Positions 33,879 to 44,179 of a stretch of DNA of 64,000 nucleotides are shown in pieces. The notes beneath the pieces were generated by a model. The model did not search any database and had not been told where the DNA came from. It worked only from the letters and a program-made list of their open reading frames with translations. Origin of the DNA: Aliikangiella maris. GTDB lineage: Bacteria > Pseudomonadota > Gammaproteobacteria > Enterobacterales > Kangiellaceae. A program made the position numbers and the translations under genes. Each line of letters starts with the position of its first letter. Position 1 is the stretch's first letter. The DNA lies in the NCBI RefSeq assembly GCF_040719265.1, contig NZ_JBFDAH010000019.1, forward strand, positions 1-64,000, read 5' to 3'.

Positions 33879-35102
33879 ATGAACAGGGTCAACGCACACA
33901 TTCAAGCCGCATATCCCCAAGCATTGGCACGTTTAATGACACATTTAAAAACAATTGACTGCGCCGAAGAATATTTACAAGTTGCTGTCGAAAAGGCGCT
34001 ATTCAACTGGCCCAAAAACTTACCTGACAGTCCAGCCGCTTGGTTGATTCGTGTAGCACTCAATAAGTATATTGATCACTATCGAATTGAGCAGAAAAAA
34101 GTATCACTCGAAGCTTTGCCAGAGCCAACCCTACTACCCGATTTGAATGAGCAGGCGCTGTTATTAAGCTATAACGATGACTTACTCCGCTTGATTTTTA
34201 CCTGCTGCCATCCGGCACTTAATCAACAAACTCAAATCATTCTGGCACTGAAACATGTATTAGGTTTATCGATTACCCAAATTGCCAGTGCGCTGGTTAT
34301 CAATGAAACAACCCTAGAACAGCGGTTACTACGAGCTAAAAAGAAAATATCAAGTAATCAGATTCCCTACCAAACACCTTCTTGCAAAGACTGGCCTACT
34401 CGTCTGGCAAGTGTATTAAAAACTATTTACCTATTATTTAACGAAGGCTATTTTCCTTCCGATAATCAGATATCGATTCATGATGAGCGTTGTAAAGAAG
34501 CGATTCGACTTGCCAGACTACTCGACCAATGTATAAAAAATGATGCCGAAGTGAAAGGATTACTCGCCTTATTATTGCAGCAAGATGCCCGCTCACCCGC
34601 AAGAATTTCTGCACAAGGAAACTTTGTATTACTTGATCAACAAAACCGGCATTTATGGAAACAAAAAAATATCCAGGAGGGTAATATTTTAGCAGAAAAA
34701 GCCATTAAAATGGGCAAAGGTACACCATATGCACTCCAAGCAGCAATCGCATCACTCCATAATAATGCAGTAAGTAGCGAGCAAACCGACTGGTTACAAA
34801 TTTACCAGCTTTATCAATTACTGATTCAACAGGATCCGAATCCTGTCATTCAATTAAATGCGGCAATTGCATTAGCCAAGAGCGGTCACCCACAAACCGC
34901 CATTGAACAAGTCAAACAGTTAGCAGAGCAACTGGACGGTTATCGTCACTATTATACCTCACTGGCAGGTTTATATTTTGATAATGGCCAGTTTCAACTA
35001 GCACTTGAGCATTATCAAATCGCTCAGACCCGGCAACGCCGACACATTGAAAAGTCATTTATCATCAATCGCATATTACAATGTCAACAACAACTCTTTT
35101 AA
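33879..35102 (+). CDS. ECF42-group RNA polymerase sigma factor with long C-terminal extension
   Basis: Predicted 407 residues, more than twice a minimal ECF sigma. Region 2 (about 5-75) includes AAWLIRVALNKYIDHYR; region 4 (about 105-160) includes LLRLIFTCCHPALN, SITQIASALVINETTLEQRLLRAKKKI. The remaining 240 residues (from about 175, NEGYF) are a TPR-like helical extension (VIQLNAAIALAKSG, YTSLAGLYFDNGQFQLALEHYQIAQ), the hallmark of ECF42 (also called DUF6596-containing) factors; in that group the extension, not an anti-sigma factor, is needed for control. No anti-sigma gene is adjacent, and the DGPF gene is directly upstream, matching the group. Confidence 0.95.
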   Translation: MNRVNAHIQAAYPQALARLMTHLKTIDCAEEYLQVAVEKALFNWPKNLPDSPAAWLIRVALNKYIDHYRIEQKKVSLEALPEPTLLPDLNEQALLLSYNDDLLRLIFTCCHPALNQQTQIILALKHVLGLSITQIASALVINETTLEQRLLRAKKKISSNQIPYQTPSCKDWPTRLASVLKTIYLLFNEGYFPSDNQISIHDERCKEAIRLARLLDQCIKNDAEVKGLLALLLQQDARSPARISAQGNFVLLDQQNRHLWKQKNIQEGNILAEKAIKMGKGTPYALQAAIASLHNNAVSSEQTDWLQIYQLYQLLIQQDPNPVIQLNAAIALAKSGHPQTAIEQVKQLAEQLDGYRHYYTSLAGLYFDNGQFQLALEHYQIAQTRQRRHIEKSFIINRILQCQQQLF

Positions 35103-35253
35103 TAAATCTTCTTATGTTGAATTTTTTTAACTCGAATCGATTTAAAAAAACTATCTTTTTCAATTCTTGCAAGTTTCTATTTAGAGAAAAATCCTTTAAA
35201 TTGAAGTAATTTAGCTATACTTAAACAAAATATAGCTGAAAGAGTAAGTATCG

Positions 35254-36198
35254 ATGCGTTTTTTGTTTCTCCTCATGGGATTCATTTTTAGCCTCAGTAG
35301 TATTTCAGCAACTGAGGAACCGATTAGAATAGGGACAACACTTTGGCCAGGTTACGAACCTATCCATCTGGCCAAGTCATTGGGTAAATTGGAACCGCAT
35401 AATATTCGAACTATCGATTACCCATCGACAAGTGAAGTGCTCCGAGCTTTTAAAAACCATACGCTTGAAGTTGCAGCATTAACATTGGATGAAGTCGTCA
35501 GTTTAGTAGAAAATGATACACCAGTGAAAATCATTTTGATTTGCGATATTTCAAATGGTGGCGATGTTATTCTTGCTAAACCATCAATCAAAAATGTTAC
35601 TCAACTCAAGGGAAAACGCGTTGCCGTAGAAAGTTCGGCGGTGGGCGCTTATCTACTAAGCCGAGCGTTGCAGCTCAATGATGTACAGTTAAAAGATATT
35701 CAGGTTGTCAATATGGACGTCAATAGTAATATGGCAGCACTAAAACAGGATAAAGCCGATGCTTTTGTTACCTACGATCCCATTAAAACCAGACTATTAA
35801 ATGAAGGGTTGACACCTATTTTTAGCTCTAATCAAATTCCAGGTGAAGTTGTCGATGTTTTGGTCGTACATGAATCCTTTTATTTACAACATGCCGAAAA
35901 GATTCATGCGCTAGTCGATGCCTGGTTTGTCGCACTTAATGAGATACAAAAAAATCCACTAAAAAGCTATCGATTTATTGCAAATCGCATGAAAATCAGT
36001 GTTGATGAAGTGGCAAAAACCTATGAAGGATTAATCTTACCTAATGCAAGAGAAAATTTTGATTTGTTGACCGGCGAACATCCTAAATTAAGAGAAACTA
36101 TGGAGCGCTTGGTTAACTTAATGCAGCATTTACAATTAATCAGTCAAAAACCTAGTCTCTCTAACCTGATAACCGATGAGTTTATTCCACAACAATAA
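35254..36198 (+). CDS. Periplasmic substrate-binding protein (NMT1/SsuA-like), sensor partner of the downstream GGDEF-EAL protein
   Basis: Predicted 314 residues with signal peptide about 1-19 (cleavage after ISA). The mature protein follows the NMT1/SsuA type of type II periplasmic binding fold: IRIGTTLWPGYEPIHLAKSL at the start, STSEVLRAF, ALTLDEVV, GKRVAVESSAVGAYLLSRAL and ADAFVTYDP. No ABC permease or ATPase gene is nearby. Instead the stop codon overlaps the ATG of the GGDEF-EAL gene by one base (TAATG), so the two are translated together. The likely role is to bind a small periplasmic ligand and pass the state to the membrane sensor next door; the ligand is unknown. Confidence 0.9.
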   Translation: MRFLFLLMGFIFSLSSISATEEPIRIGTTLWPGYEPIHLAKSLGKLEPHNIRTIDYPSTSEVLRAFKNHTLEVAALTLDEVVSLVENDTPVKIILICDISNGGDVILAKPSIKNVTQLKGKRVAVESSAVGAYLLSRALQLNDVQLKDIQVVNMDVNSNMAALKQDKADAFVTYDPIKTRLLNEGLTPIFSSNQIPGEVVDVLVVHESFYLQHAEKIHALVDAWFVALNEIQKNPLKSYRFIANRMKISVDEVAKTYEGLILPNARENFDLLTGEHPKLRETMERLVNLMQHLQLISQKPSLSNLITDEFIPQQ

Positions 36199-39068
36199 TG
36201 AGAATTTCATTAAAGTTTTTATTAGCACTATTACTGTTTGGGTTTGCATTACTAGCGACACTGGTTAGTTTTATTATCAGCAAACAACAGGTTACCGATC
36301 GGGTAACCAAAACCATTACCAAGCAATTACTCAATGACTTAAACCTGATTCAAAGTGAATTTGAACGCTATATCATCTATGGTCAAGCGGAAGGTATCAG
36401 CCAGTCCGTTGCGGCCAAATCATCAGAAATTGATACCTTGCTACTTGTCGTAACCTCACCCAATGGAAAAGTTAGAGCCTCAACATCGCCCGTTGATATT
36501 GGTAAATATTGGAAGCAACTTAATTACGAATTTAATTCCAAACAATATCAAAGAGTACTTGAAAAAAACACCTCCTCTGTATGGTCATCGACAGAAAACC
36601 AATGGATTGATGGTATGGTTCCTATCTGTCAAAGTAATTTTCAAATTAGCTTAAGAAATCAGCAATGTGGTGTAGCTATTTATCGAAAAGATTTAACCTA
36701 CAAAACAAACGAAGTCTTACAAGGAATCATCACTCAGTCAGTCTATATCGGTATTGGTAGTATTATAGGGGCTATTTTTATATTAATTATCACTCACTAC
36801 TTAATCACTGAGCGAGTCATAAAAATTAAAAATATTTTAATTCGTTGGATTGGCGGCGAAAGAGATGTTCAAATTCAATTAAATATTAATGATGAACTTT
36901 CCGATATTGCCTCATTAATTAATGAACTGGTACAACGGTTTAGCGAAGAAGAAGAAGCTCTACAAAGAAGCGAACAACTAAAGCAGGCAATTATTAATAG
37001 CGCAAATTATTCAATTATTGCAACATCACCTGAAGGCATCATTACTTCTTTTAATAAGTCAGCAGAATATTTATTAGGTTTTAAAGCGGAAGAACTAGTC
37101 AATAAAAAAAATCCAGAGGCTTTTCATGATAAACATGAAGTTAGCCGAAAAGCAGAAGAATTAAAGCACCGATTTGGTATTGATGTACAACCCGGTTTTG
37201 ATGTTTTTGTCGCGATTCCCAGTATGGGCGAAGTCTATGAAGATGAATGGACTTATGTGCATAAAAATGGAGATAAAATTCCCGTCCACTTATCAATTAC
37301 CGCTTTATTTAATGAACAAGGCGATATCGAAGGCTATCTGAGTATCGCTTATGATATTAGTGCAAAGAAAAAGAATGAAAGAGATTTATACCTAGCAGAA
37401 AAAGTCTTTAACAATACTAATGAAGCCATCATGATTACAGATGAAAATTTAAATATTGTTAATATTAATCAGGCATACTGTAGTATTACTGGCTTTTCTA
37501 AGAACTATGCGATAGGAAAAAAAGCCAATATTGCCTACTCAGGAAAACACGATAAACTTTTTTATGAGGAAATGTGGCAAAAAATCGCCCATGAAAATCA
37601 TTGGAGCGGTGAAATATGGAATCGACGTAAAGACGGCGAAATTTTTCCAACCTGGCTAACTATAAACACTGTGCGCGGAAAAGATAATCGTATTTGTAAT
37701 TATATTGGTTTATTCAAAGATATTACTCAACAAAAGCTGGCAGCAGAAGAGCTGGAAAAACTAGCCTATTATGATCAATTAACTCAATTACCCAATCGCG
37801 TATTATTTAATGAAAGACTTGATCGTATGATCATTCAAGCAAATCGAGAAAACAAAAGATTTGCCTTGATGTATATGGATTTAAATCGATTTAAATATGT
37901 TAATGATACTTATGGTCACGAAATTGGTGATGAATTATTAATTCAGGTTGCTCAGCGACTAACAAAATCCGTCCGAGAATCAGACACGGTTGCCCGATTA
38001 GGAGGTGACGAATTCACCATTATTTTGTCAGAACAAAAAGAGCTGATTAATCTAAATGATATTACCGGCATAGCCAATAAATTAATCAATGTTATTAACC
38101 AGCCATTTATGATTAATAATTTAAACTTATATGTTGGCACGAGTATTGGTATTTCAATTTATCCAAATGATGGTACTGATACATCCAGTCTGTGTAAGAA
38201 TGCGGATACCGCAATGTATAAAGCGAAAGAATCAGCCGCAGCAAACTATAAGTTTTTTGCCGAATATATGAATAAAGAAAATCACTCAAGACTCGAACTA
38301 GAATCTGCGTTGCGCTCAGCAATGAAAAACAATGAATTCAGCTTACACTACCAACCTATTATTAATATCACTAACCAAAAAATTCTCGGTTTTGAAGCGC
38401 TATTGCGCTGGCAGCATCCGCATCTCGGTAATATTTCACCCGAGCATTTTATCCCTATTGCCGAAGATCTCGGATTAATTAATGAATTAGGCGACTGGGT
38501 ATTTTGTCATGCACTTGAGCAATTGAGAGAGTGGAAAACCAATATTTCACAAGAATTTTATATTGCAATCAACTTGTCGGCTAAACAACTCCAATCGAAC
38601 ACTTTGGTTACATCGTTAGTAAACACTATTGAGGAGTATCAAATCAATCCTCAGAATATTCACATTGAAATTACCGAAACCAGTGTCATCTCCGATCCTG
38701 AAATGGCCGTTAAAAAACTTAAAAAACTACGCGATATCGGTTTTAAAATCTCTATTGATGACTTTGGGACAGGTCAGTCATCTTTAAATTATCTAAAAAA
38801 ATTTCCAATTAACACCATTAAAATTGATAAAACCTTTGTTAAAAGTGCGGAGTCAGATCAGGTTGATATGGCCATAGTCAAAGCCGTTTTATCTATTGCT
38901 GAAAGTATGGATTTGGCAGTCGTCGCGGAGGGTGTTGAAACCAAATCCCAGGAAAAACTATTATTAGGCGAAGGCTGTAAAATTGGTCAAGGCTACCTTT
39001 ACTCTAAGCCATTACCTGCCAGCCAGGTAAAACAATTATTTAATCGGAAATTACGCCTAGTTGAATAA
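36198..39068 (+). CDS. Membrane PAS-PAS-GGDEF-EAL cyclic di-GMP enzyme
   Basis: Predicted 956 residues. Membrane helix at about 5-28, periplasmic region to about 175 (with two Cys, PICQSN and NQQCG), second helix about 177-205, a short HAMP-like linker, PAS 1 (about 265-390), PAS 2 (about 395-520), GGDEF (about 525-690) with the intact site RLGGDEFTIIL at about 596-606, and EAL (about 705-945) with EALLRWQHP near 732, EITETSVI and DDFGTGQSSL. Both catalytic domains look active by motif, so the protein could make and break cyclic di-GMP. The gene is coupled to the binding protein upstream, implying that ligand binding in the periplasm controls turnover. Direction of control cannot be read. Confidence 0.95.
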   Translation: MRISLKFLLALLLFGFALLATLVSFIISKQQVTDRVTKTITKQLLNDLNLIQSEFERYIIYGQAEGISQSVAAKSSEIDTLLLVVTSPNGKVRASTSPVDIGKYWKQLNYEFNSKQYQRVLEKNTSSVWSSTENQWIDGMVPICQSNFQISLRNQQCGVAIYRKDLTYKTNEVLQGIITQSVYIGIGSIIGAIFILIITHYLITERVIKIKNILIRWIGGERDVQIQLNINDELSDIASLINELVQRFSEEEEALQRSEQLKQAIINSANYSIIATSPEGIITSFNKSAEYLLGFKAEELVNKKNPEAFHDKHEVSRKAEELKHRFGIDVQPGFDVFVAIPSMGEVYEDEWTYVHKNGDKIPVHLSITALFNEQGDIEGYLSIAYDISAKKKNERDLYLAEKVFNNTNEAIMITDENLNIVNINQAYCSITGFSKNYAIGKKANIAYSGKHDKLFYEEMWQKIAHENHWSGEIWNRRKDGEIFPTWLTINTVRGKDNRICNYIGLFKDITQQKLAAEELEKLAYYDQLTQLPNRVLFNERLDRMIIQANRENKRFALMYMDLNRFKYVNDTYGHEIGDELLIQVAQRLTKSVRESDTVARLGGDEFTIILSEQKELINLNDITGIANKLINVINQPFMINNLNLYVGTSIGISIYPNDGTDTSSLCKNADTAMYKAKESAAANYKFFAEYMNKENHSRLELESALRSAMKNNEFSLHYQPIINITNQKILGFEALLRWQHPHLGNISPEHFIPIAEDLGLINELGDWVFCHALEQLREWKTNISQEFYIAINLSAKQLQSNTLVTSLVNTIEEYQINPQNIHIEITETSVISDPEMAVKKLKKLRDIGFKISIDDFGTGQSSLNYLKKFPINTIKIDKTFVKSAESDQVDMAIVKAVLSIAESMDLAVVAEGVETKSQEKLLLGEGCKIGQGYLYSKPLPASQVKQLFNRKLRLVE

Positions 39069-39093
39069 CATGGATTTTAACACATTCATTTTT

Positions 39094-39597
39094 TTACCAT
39101 TGAGTTTCAAAACGATGTACTAAATAGCCATACTTTTGATATTGCGCTACATGTTGTAACCCCGACTTAAGCATTACTTGTTGAGAAGCAATGTTTTCAT
39201 CAACTGCTTCGCCAAAAATTTTGAATAATTTTAGTTTTTCTTTAGCATATTGCAGCGTGGCTTTAACCGCTTCGGTCGCTAAACCTTGTCCCCAATAGAC
39301 TGGTAGCATTCGATAGCCAATATCGGGCAAATTATCTTCTGGTTCAAACTTAATACCACAAAAACCAATGATGCGCGCATCCAATTTATGGATTAGTGCA
39401 TATCGGGCATAGCCGTATTGTTGATACTCTTTTAACCAAACATTTTCGATTAGTGCTTTAGCATTTTCGCGTGACTCTACCAATTTGTCGCCAGTAAACT
39501 CAATAACCTGAGGATGACTTGAAAATTCATAAACCGCATCAACATCTTCCAGTGTAAATTCACGCATTTGTAGGCGGGGAGTGTCAATAAGAATCAT
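39094..39597 (-). CDS. GNAT acetyltransferase (RimJ/RimL type)
   Basis: Predicted 167 residues. Acetyltransf_3 architecture: starts LIDTPRLQMREFTLEDVDA, has IIGFCGIKFEPEDN, DIGYRMLPVYWGQGLATEAV with the acetyl-CoA binding (Q/R)xxGxA turn at about 113-118, and ENIASQQVMLKSGLQ near the end. Such enzymes acetylate N-termini or small amines; the substrate cannot be deduced. It is convergent with the GGDEF-EAL gene and upstream, in transcription order, of nothing obvious. Full length for the family. Confidence 0.92.
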   Translation of the reverse strand: MILIDTPRLQMREFTLEDVDAVYEFSSHPQVIEFTGDKLVESRENAKALIENVWLKEYQQYGYARYALIHKLDARIIGFCGIKFEPEDNLPDIGYRMLPVYWGQGLATEAVKATLQYAKEKLKLFKIFGEAVDENIASQQVMLKSGLQHVAQYQKYGYLVHRFETQW

Positions 39598-39691
39598 TAT
39601 TTTATTTCCTGTTAGTGAAAGTTTAAGACTCCATGATTAGCCATAAATCATTTAATCTGCCATTAACATCAGATTTATCATATCGTAGCAT

Positions 39692-40510
39692 CTAGTGATT
39701 CAAATAAACATCATAACGAAATTTTTTGGCAATAATTTCGTGATTAGGCTTTTTACTGGCTAAGTGCTCAGCTCCTTTTGGCCGTTTCACCACGACACGT
39801 TTCACGCCACTTTTAAGCGTATTTATCATTAATTGATCGGCATCGGCATCTTCACCAGCCAAAACTTTAAAAATCCGCATCTCTTGTTTGACTAACGCCG
39901 ACTTTTTTCTCTCGGGAAACATGGGATCAAGATAAACAACATCAACTTTTCGTTCCCTTATCCAATGCTCATTAACCTGTAAACTATCATAATTTTCCAA
40001 ATGCATACATGCAGAAATATCAGGCCACTTTTGTTGTAAACGGTTTAGTGCATTTTCAAGCAATAAATAAATAGGTAAACTCCGCTCATGCATTATTACT
40101 TCACAACCAAGCATCGCCATAATCAATGAATCGCGCCCCATGCCAGCAGTGGCATCAAAAACTTTTGGCCGGTAATGCGGTTTACAACCTATTGCTTTAG
40201 CAACAACTTCATTACTTTTACTGACTCTTGCTGCACGAAAGCCAACTTCGCCTTCGGCTAAATCGAATTGTAGTCGAGTAACTCGCCCGTTCAATTCCAA
40301 ATACAGAGATAACCAAGGATGGGAATAAGCAAAATAAATCTGATTAGCAACTGGCTTAAATCCACTATCAACGATAGTCATATCAAACTGTTTTGCCAGT
40401 TGCACAATTTTATTATTTACAATCTCGTTATTTGCCAGTGGACTTTTTTCTGTAAGTTGTTCGGAGGTCTGTTGCGCAGCTTCATAACCGATAAAATACA
40501 AATTATTCAT
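39692..40510 (-). CDS. rsmJ: 16S rRNA (guanine(1516)-N(2))-methyltransferase
   Basis: Methylates G1516 of 16S rRNA. The start is placed at ATG 40510 (MNNLYFIGYE), which gives about 272 residues; a longer frame to 40585 would run deep into prlC. It overlaps the end of prlC by 8 bases, indicating coupling; prlC-rsmJ is the standard gammaproteobacterial order. Landmarks: FDATAGMGRDSLIMAML (SAM site, about 115-131), HERSLPIYLLLENAL, VDVVYLDPMFPERKKSALVKQ (catalytic DPMFP) and VVVKRPKGA near the C-terminus. Secure. Confidence 0.95.
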   Translation of the reverse strand: MNNLYFIGYEAAQQTSEQLTEKSPLANNEIVNNKIVQLAKQFDMTIVDSGFKPVANQIYFAYSHPWLSLYLELNGRVTRLQFDLAEGEVGFRAARVSKSNEVVAKAIGCKPHYRPKVFDATAGMGRDSLIMAMLGCEVIMHERSLPIYLLLENALNRLQQKWPDISACMHLENYDSLQVNEHWIRERKVDVVYLDPMFPERKKSALVKQEMRIFKVLAGEDADADQLMINTLKSGVKRVVVKRPKGAEHLASKKPNHEIIAKKFRYDVYLNH

Positions 40511-42572
40511 ACACATTAGATGTGTCAATGCCAGCGTGGCGCAACAATGGTTCAACCGATGGTTTACGACCGCGAAACGCAACAAATAATTCCATCGGAT
40601 CGGCTGAACCGCCCTTTTCCAAAATATTGGTTAGAAATTTTCTACCTGCCGCTTGGTTTAAAACACCTTCTTCTTCAAATAAAGAAAATGCATCTGCAGA
40701 TAAAACTTCAGCCCATTTATAACTGTAATAACCAGCCGCATAGCCACCTGCAAAAATATGTGAAAAACTATGCTGGAAACGATTAAATTCAGGTGGAGGC
40801 ATAACCGCAACTGCTTTGCGAATTTCATTTAGCTCTTGTTGAATAGTATCAACTTTTAATGGTTCGGCCATATGAATTTTAATATCAAAAAGTGAAAATT
40901 CGATTTGGCGTACCATCATCATTGCCGATTGAAAGTTCTTTGCTTCAATCAACTTATTCAATTTATTTTCGGGCAAAGGTTCGCCGGTTTCATAATGTCC
41001 GCTTATTTGATTAATAACTTCGGGATGATAACAAAAGTTTTCCATAAACTGACTGGGTAATTCAACAGCATCCCAAGGTACATTAGAAATTCCCGAGGCC
41101 GCCAGCTCATCGACTTGCGTTAACATATGGTGGATACCATGACCAAATTCATGAAACAAGGTCACCACTTCATCATGAGTTAATAATGCTGGTTTATTTT
41201 CAGCAGGTTCGGCAAAATTACACGTCAGATAGGCAATTGGAATTTGGATTTGCTGGGTATCAGTTTTGTAACGGCTTTGACAAACGTCCATCCACGCACC
41301 GCCACGCTTATGCTGACGAGCGAACAAATCCAGATAAAATTCAGCAATTACCTGATTGTCACGTAACAACTCATAATGTCTAACTTTAGGATGCCAAATA
41401 GCCTTATCATTAGTTTGTTGAAAAGTCACATTGAATAGTTGCTCAGTTAAATCAAACAGCCCCTGCATCACTTTATCGACCACGAAATAAGGTCTTAATT
41501 CAGACTGAGATATTTCAAAAGTTTTCTGTTTTAATTTTTCGCTGTAATAAGCCACATCCCAAGACGCAAGTTCATCAATACCGGACTGTTTTGCATAAGC
41601 CTGCAATGTTGCCAGCTCATCTTTGGCCTGCTGATGCGCAGCATGATTTAACTGCTCTAAAAACGCGATTACTTGCTCTGGTGATTCGGCCATTTTTGAT
41701 TCTAGACTCAACTGGGCAAAATTATCAAAACCTAATAGTTTAGCTTTGGCATTTTTGAGTGATAATATTTCTTCCATGATAGGCCCATTATCATATTGCC
41801 CTTTATCAAAACCGAGTTCTGATGCCCGCGTAACGTAAGCATAATAAACTTCTTCACGCAGCTTTCGATCATCGGCATAAGTTAAAATTGCAAGATAGCT
41901 AGGTATTTCTAAGGTAATTAAATACCCGCTCTCACCACGAGCTTTTGCATTCGCGGCCAGAATTTCTAATTCAGTTTCGGGTAAACCGTTGAGTAAGTTT
42001 TTATCACTAATCGGTTTGCGCCAGCTCATAGTGGCATCGAGTATATTATGTTCAAACTTTGATTTAAGTTGTGATAAGCGCTTTTGAATTTTTGCAAATT
42101 CAGCCTGCAGCGCTTCAGATAAATCAACACCCGATAATCGAAATCCCAACAATGAATCTTTTAAAATATGGGTTTGTGTTGCAGTCAGTTGCAGATTTTC
42201 TCGGTCATCATAAAGCGCTTGAGTTGCACTAAATAGCGCTTTGTCCTGCCCAAGCTGTGTAGAATAATCGGTTAAATGGCTAAGCCCCTTATCGTAAGCT
42301 TCTCGCAATGCCTGACTGTTACATACGCTATTTAAATGAGATACCGGCGACCAGGCTTTGCCCAGCCGATTTTCTAGAATATCCATCGGCAGCATGAAAT
42401 TTTCCCAGGTTTTATTGGGTAGCTGAGTCAACGCTGCAATTTGCTGACGATTATCGGCAATTATTTGTTCAATAGCTGGCTCAACATAGTTAGCATCTAT
42501 GTCATTAACATGCTCGATAGGATTTTGTAATAATAAAGGGTTGGTTATAGTCATATTGGAATAGTATTTCAT
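40503..42572 (-). CDS. prlC: Oligopeptidase A (M3 metallopeptidase)
   Basis: Cytoplasmic zinc endopeptidase that degrades short peptides, including cleaved signal peptides. Predicted 689 residues (683 if the second ATG at 42554, MTITNPLLL, is used; this is closer to the E. coli start). Zinc motif LFHEFGHGIHHML with HEFGH at about 474-478, and downstream ELPSQFMENF with the third zinc ligand Glu. N-terminal helical lid NPLLLQNPIEH is typical. C-terminus AFRGRKPSVEPLLRHAGI is conserved in M3 enzymes. Upstream 230 bp separates it from divergent gor. Secure. Confidence 0.97.
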   Translation of the reverse strand: MKYYSNMTITNPLLLQNPIEHVNDIDANYVEPAIEQIIADNRQQIAALTQLPNKTWENFMLPMDILENRLGKAWSPVSHLNSVCNSQALREAYDKGLSHLTDYSTQLGQDKALFSATQALYDDRENLQLTATQTHILKDSLLGFRLSGVDLSEALQAEFAKIQKRLSQLKSKFEHNILDATMSWRKPISDKNLLNGLPETELEILAANAKARGESGYLITLEIPSYLAILTYADDRKLREEVYYAYVTRASELGFDKGQYDNGPIMEEILSLKNAKAKLLGFDNFAQLSLESKMAESPEQVIAFLEQLNHAAHQQAKDELATLQAYAKQSGIDELASWDVAYYSEKLKQKTFEISQSELRPYFVVDKVMQGLFDLTEQLFNVTFQQTNDKAIWHPKVRHYELLRDNQVIAEFYLDLFARQHKRGGAWMDVCQSRYKTDTQQIQIPIAYLTCNFAEPAENKPALLTHDEVVTLFHEFGHGIHHMLTQVDELAASGISNVPWDAVELPSQFMENFCYHPEVINQISGHYETGEPLPENKLNKLIEAKNFQSAMMMVRQIEFSLFDIKIHMAEPLKVDTIQQELNEIRKAVAVMPPPEFNRFQHSFSHIFAGGYAAGYYSYKWAEVLSADAFSLFEEEGVLNQAAGRKFLTNILEKGGSADPMELFVAFRGRKPSVEPLLRHAGIDTSNVYE

Positions 42573-42800
42573 TAGAAATCATTGCAAACTACCCACAAGT
42601 TTAATTGCTTATCTGGTTATGTAAAGTAGTCAAGCGTAACTTTTTATAGATTGAACAACGCTTCAGTCGACCAGATCAATCATTTTACATGCGTAAGCTT
42701 TTCGTTTTTTGAAACTGATAGCGTCATCAGTTAACTTTTAACCAATGAATTATCGGATAAATCAACTTATTCAGATAATATTTACAGTAACGGGATTTAT

Positions 42801-44150
42801 ATGACTCAATATGATTACGATTATCTAGCCATTGGCGGCGGCAGTGGCGGTATTGCATCAGCAAATAGAGCCTCAATGTATGGTAAAAAATGTGCCATTG
42901 TCGAGGCAAAAGCCCTTGGTGGAACTTGTGTCAACGTTGGTTGTGTCCCGAAAAAAGTCATGTGGTTTGCTGGGCAAATTGCTGATGCATTTAAATTGGC
43001 ACCAGATTATGGATTTGATGCACAAATCAACAGTCTCGACTGGTCGACCCTGGTTAAAAATCGTGAAGCCTATATTGGTAGGATTCATCAGTCTTATGAT
43101 AATGTTCTAGGCAAAAATAAAGTTGACGTTATTCAAGGATACGCGACTTTAGTCGACTCACACACGGTTAAAGTGGGTGATAAACATATTACTGCCGAAC
43201 ATATTTTAATTGCAACTGGCGGAGAACCGATGATTCCCGATATTCCGGGCAAAGAACATATTATTGATTCTGATGGTTTTTTCGCACTCGACAAACAACC
43301 GAAAAGCGTTGTCGTCGTTGGCGCAGGTTATATAGCAGTTGAAATCGCTGGGGTTTTTAACGCACTCGGTAGCGAAACCCATCTGGTAGTTAGAAAAGAG
43401 CATCCGCTACGAGAATTTGATGAAATCATTTCAACAACCTTGACCGAGCAAATCCAGCATGAAGGAATTGTTTTACATAATCACACACAAATTACTCAAA
43501 TTGACAAAGCTGAAAATGGCCAATTTGTATTGACCACTGATGGTCAAGCGCTCCCCAATGTTGATGCGGTCATTTATGCCATTGGACGTAATCCACATAC
43601 ACATAGTTTAGGCTTGGAAAATGCCGGAGTAAAAATGGATGAGCGCGGTTACATCATTACTGATGAATATCAAAATACCAATATCCCTGGCATTTATGCC
43701 GTCGGTGATAATACGGGGCGCGCACAATTAACGCCTGTTGCAGTTGCTGCTGGGCGTCGTTTATCAGAGAGATTATTTAACAATAAGCCAACGGATAAAC
43801 TGGATTACACTAACATTCCTACCGTCGTTTTTTCGCATCCAGCCATAGGCACCGTCGGTCTAACAGAAACTCAAGCACGCGCTGAATTTGGTGATGCGGT
43901 GAAAACTTATACCTCGAGTTTTACTGCAATGTACACCGCCATTACTGCTCATCGTCAACCGACAAAAATGAAACTGGTCTGTGTTGGCCCAGAAGAAAAA
44001 GTTATTGGTATTCACATCATTGGACTGGGTGCCGACGAAATGCTACAAGGTTTTGCCGTTGCGGTAAAAATGGGTGCAACAAAAGCCGACTTTGATAACA
44101 CTGTTGCCATTCACCCTACATCAGCAGAAGAGCTGGTTACGATGCGATAA
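42801..44150 (+). CDS. gor: Glutathione-disulfide reductase
   Basis: NADPH-dependent flavoenzyme that keeps glutathione reduced. Predicted 449 residues. FAD motif AIGGGSGGIASANRA (about 10-24), redox-active disulfide GGTCVNVGCVPKK (Cys43, Cys48), NADPH motif VVGAGYIAVEIAG (about 174-186), second FAD motif GIYAVGDNTG (about 298-307) and the C-terminal active-site His in AIHPTSAEELVTMR. VGCVPKK with KVMW following is typical of gammaproteobacterial Gor rather than of trypanothione or lipoamide enzymes. Monocistronic, followed by a long hairpin at 44180. Confidence 0.96.
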   Translation: MTQYDYDYLAIGGGSGGIASANRASMYGKKCAIVEAKALGGTCVNVGCVPKKVMWFAGQIADAFKLAPDYGFDAQINSLDWSTLVKNREAYIGRIHQSYDNVLGKNKVDVIQGYATLVDSHTVKVGDKHITAEHILIATGGEPMIPDIPGKEHIIDSDGFFALDKQPKSVVVVGAGYIAVEIAGVFNALGSETHLVVRKEHPLREFDEIISTTLTEQIQHEGIVLHNHTQITQIDKAENGQFVLTTDGQALPNVDAVIYAIGRNPHTHSLGLENAGVKMDERGYIITDEYQNTNIPGIYAVGDNTGRAQLTPVAVAAGRRLSERLFNNKPTDKLDYTNIPTVVFSHPAIGTVGLTETQARAEFGDAVKTYTSSFTAMYTAITAHRQPTKMKLVCVGPEEKVIGIHIIGLGADEMLQGFAVAVKMGATKADFDNTVAIHPTSAEELVTMR

Positions 44151-44179
44151 CCGAGCGCTATTAAATTCACGCCTTTCGA

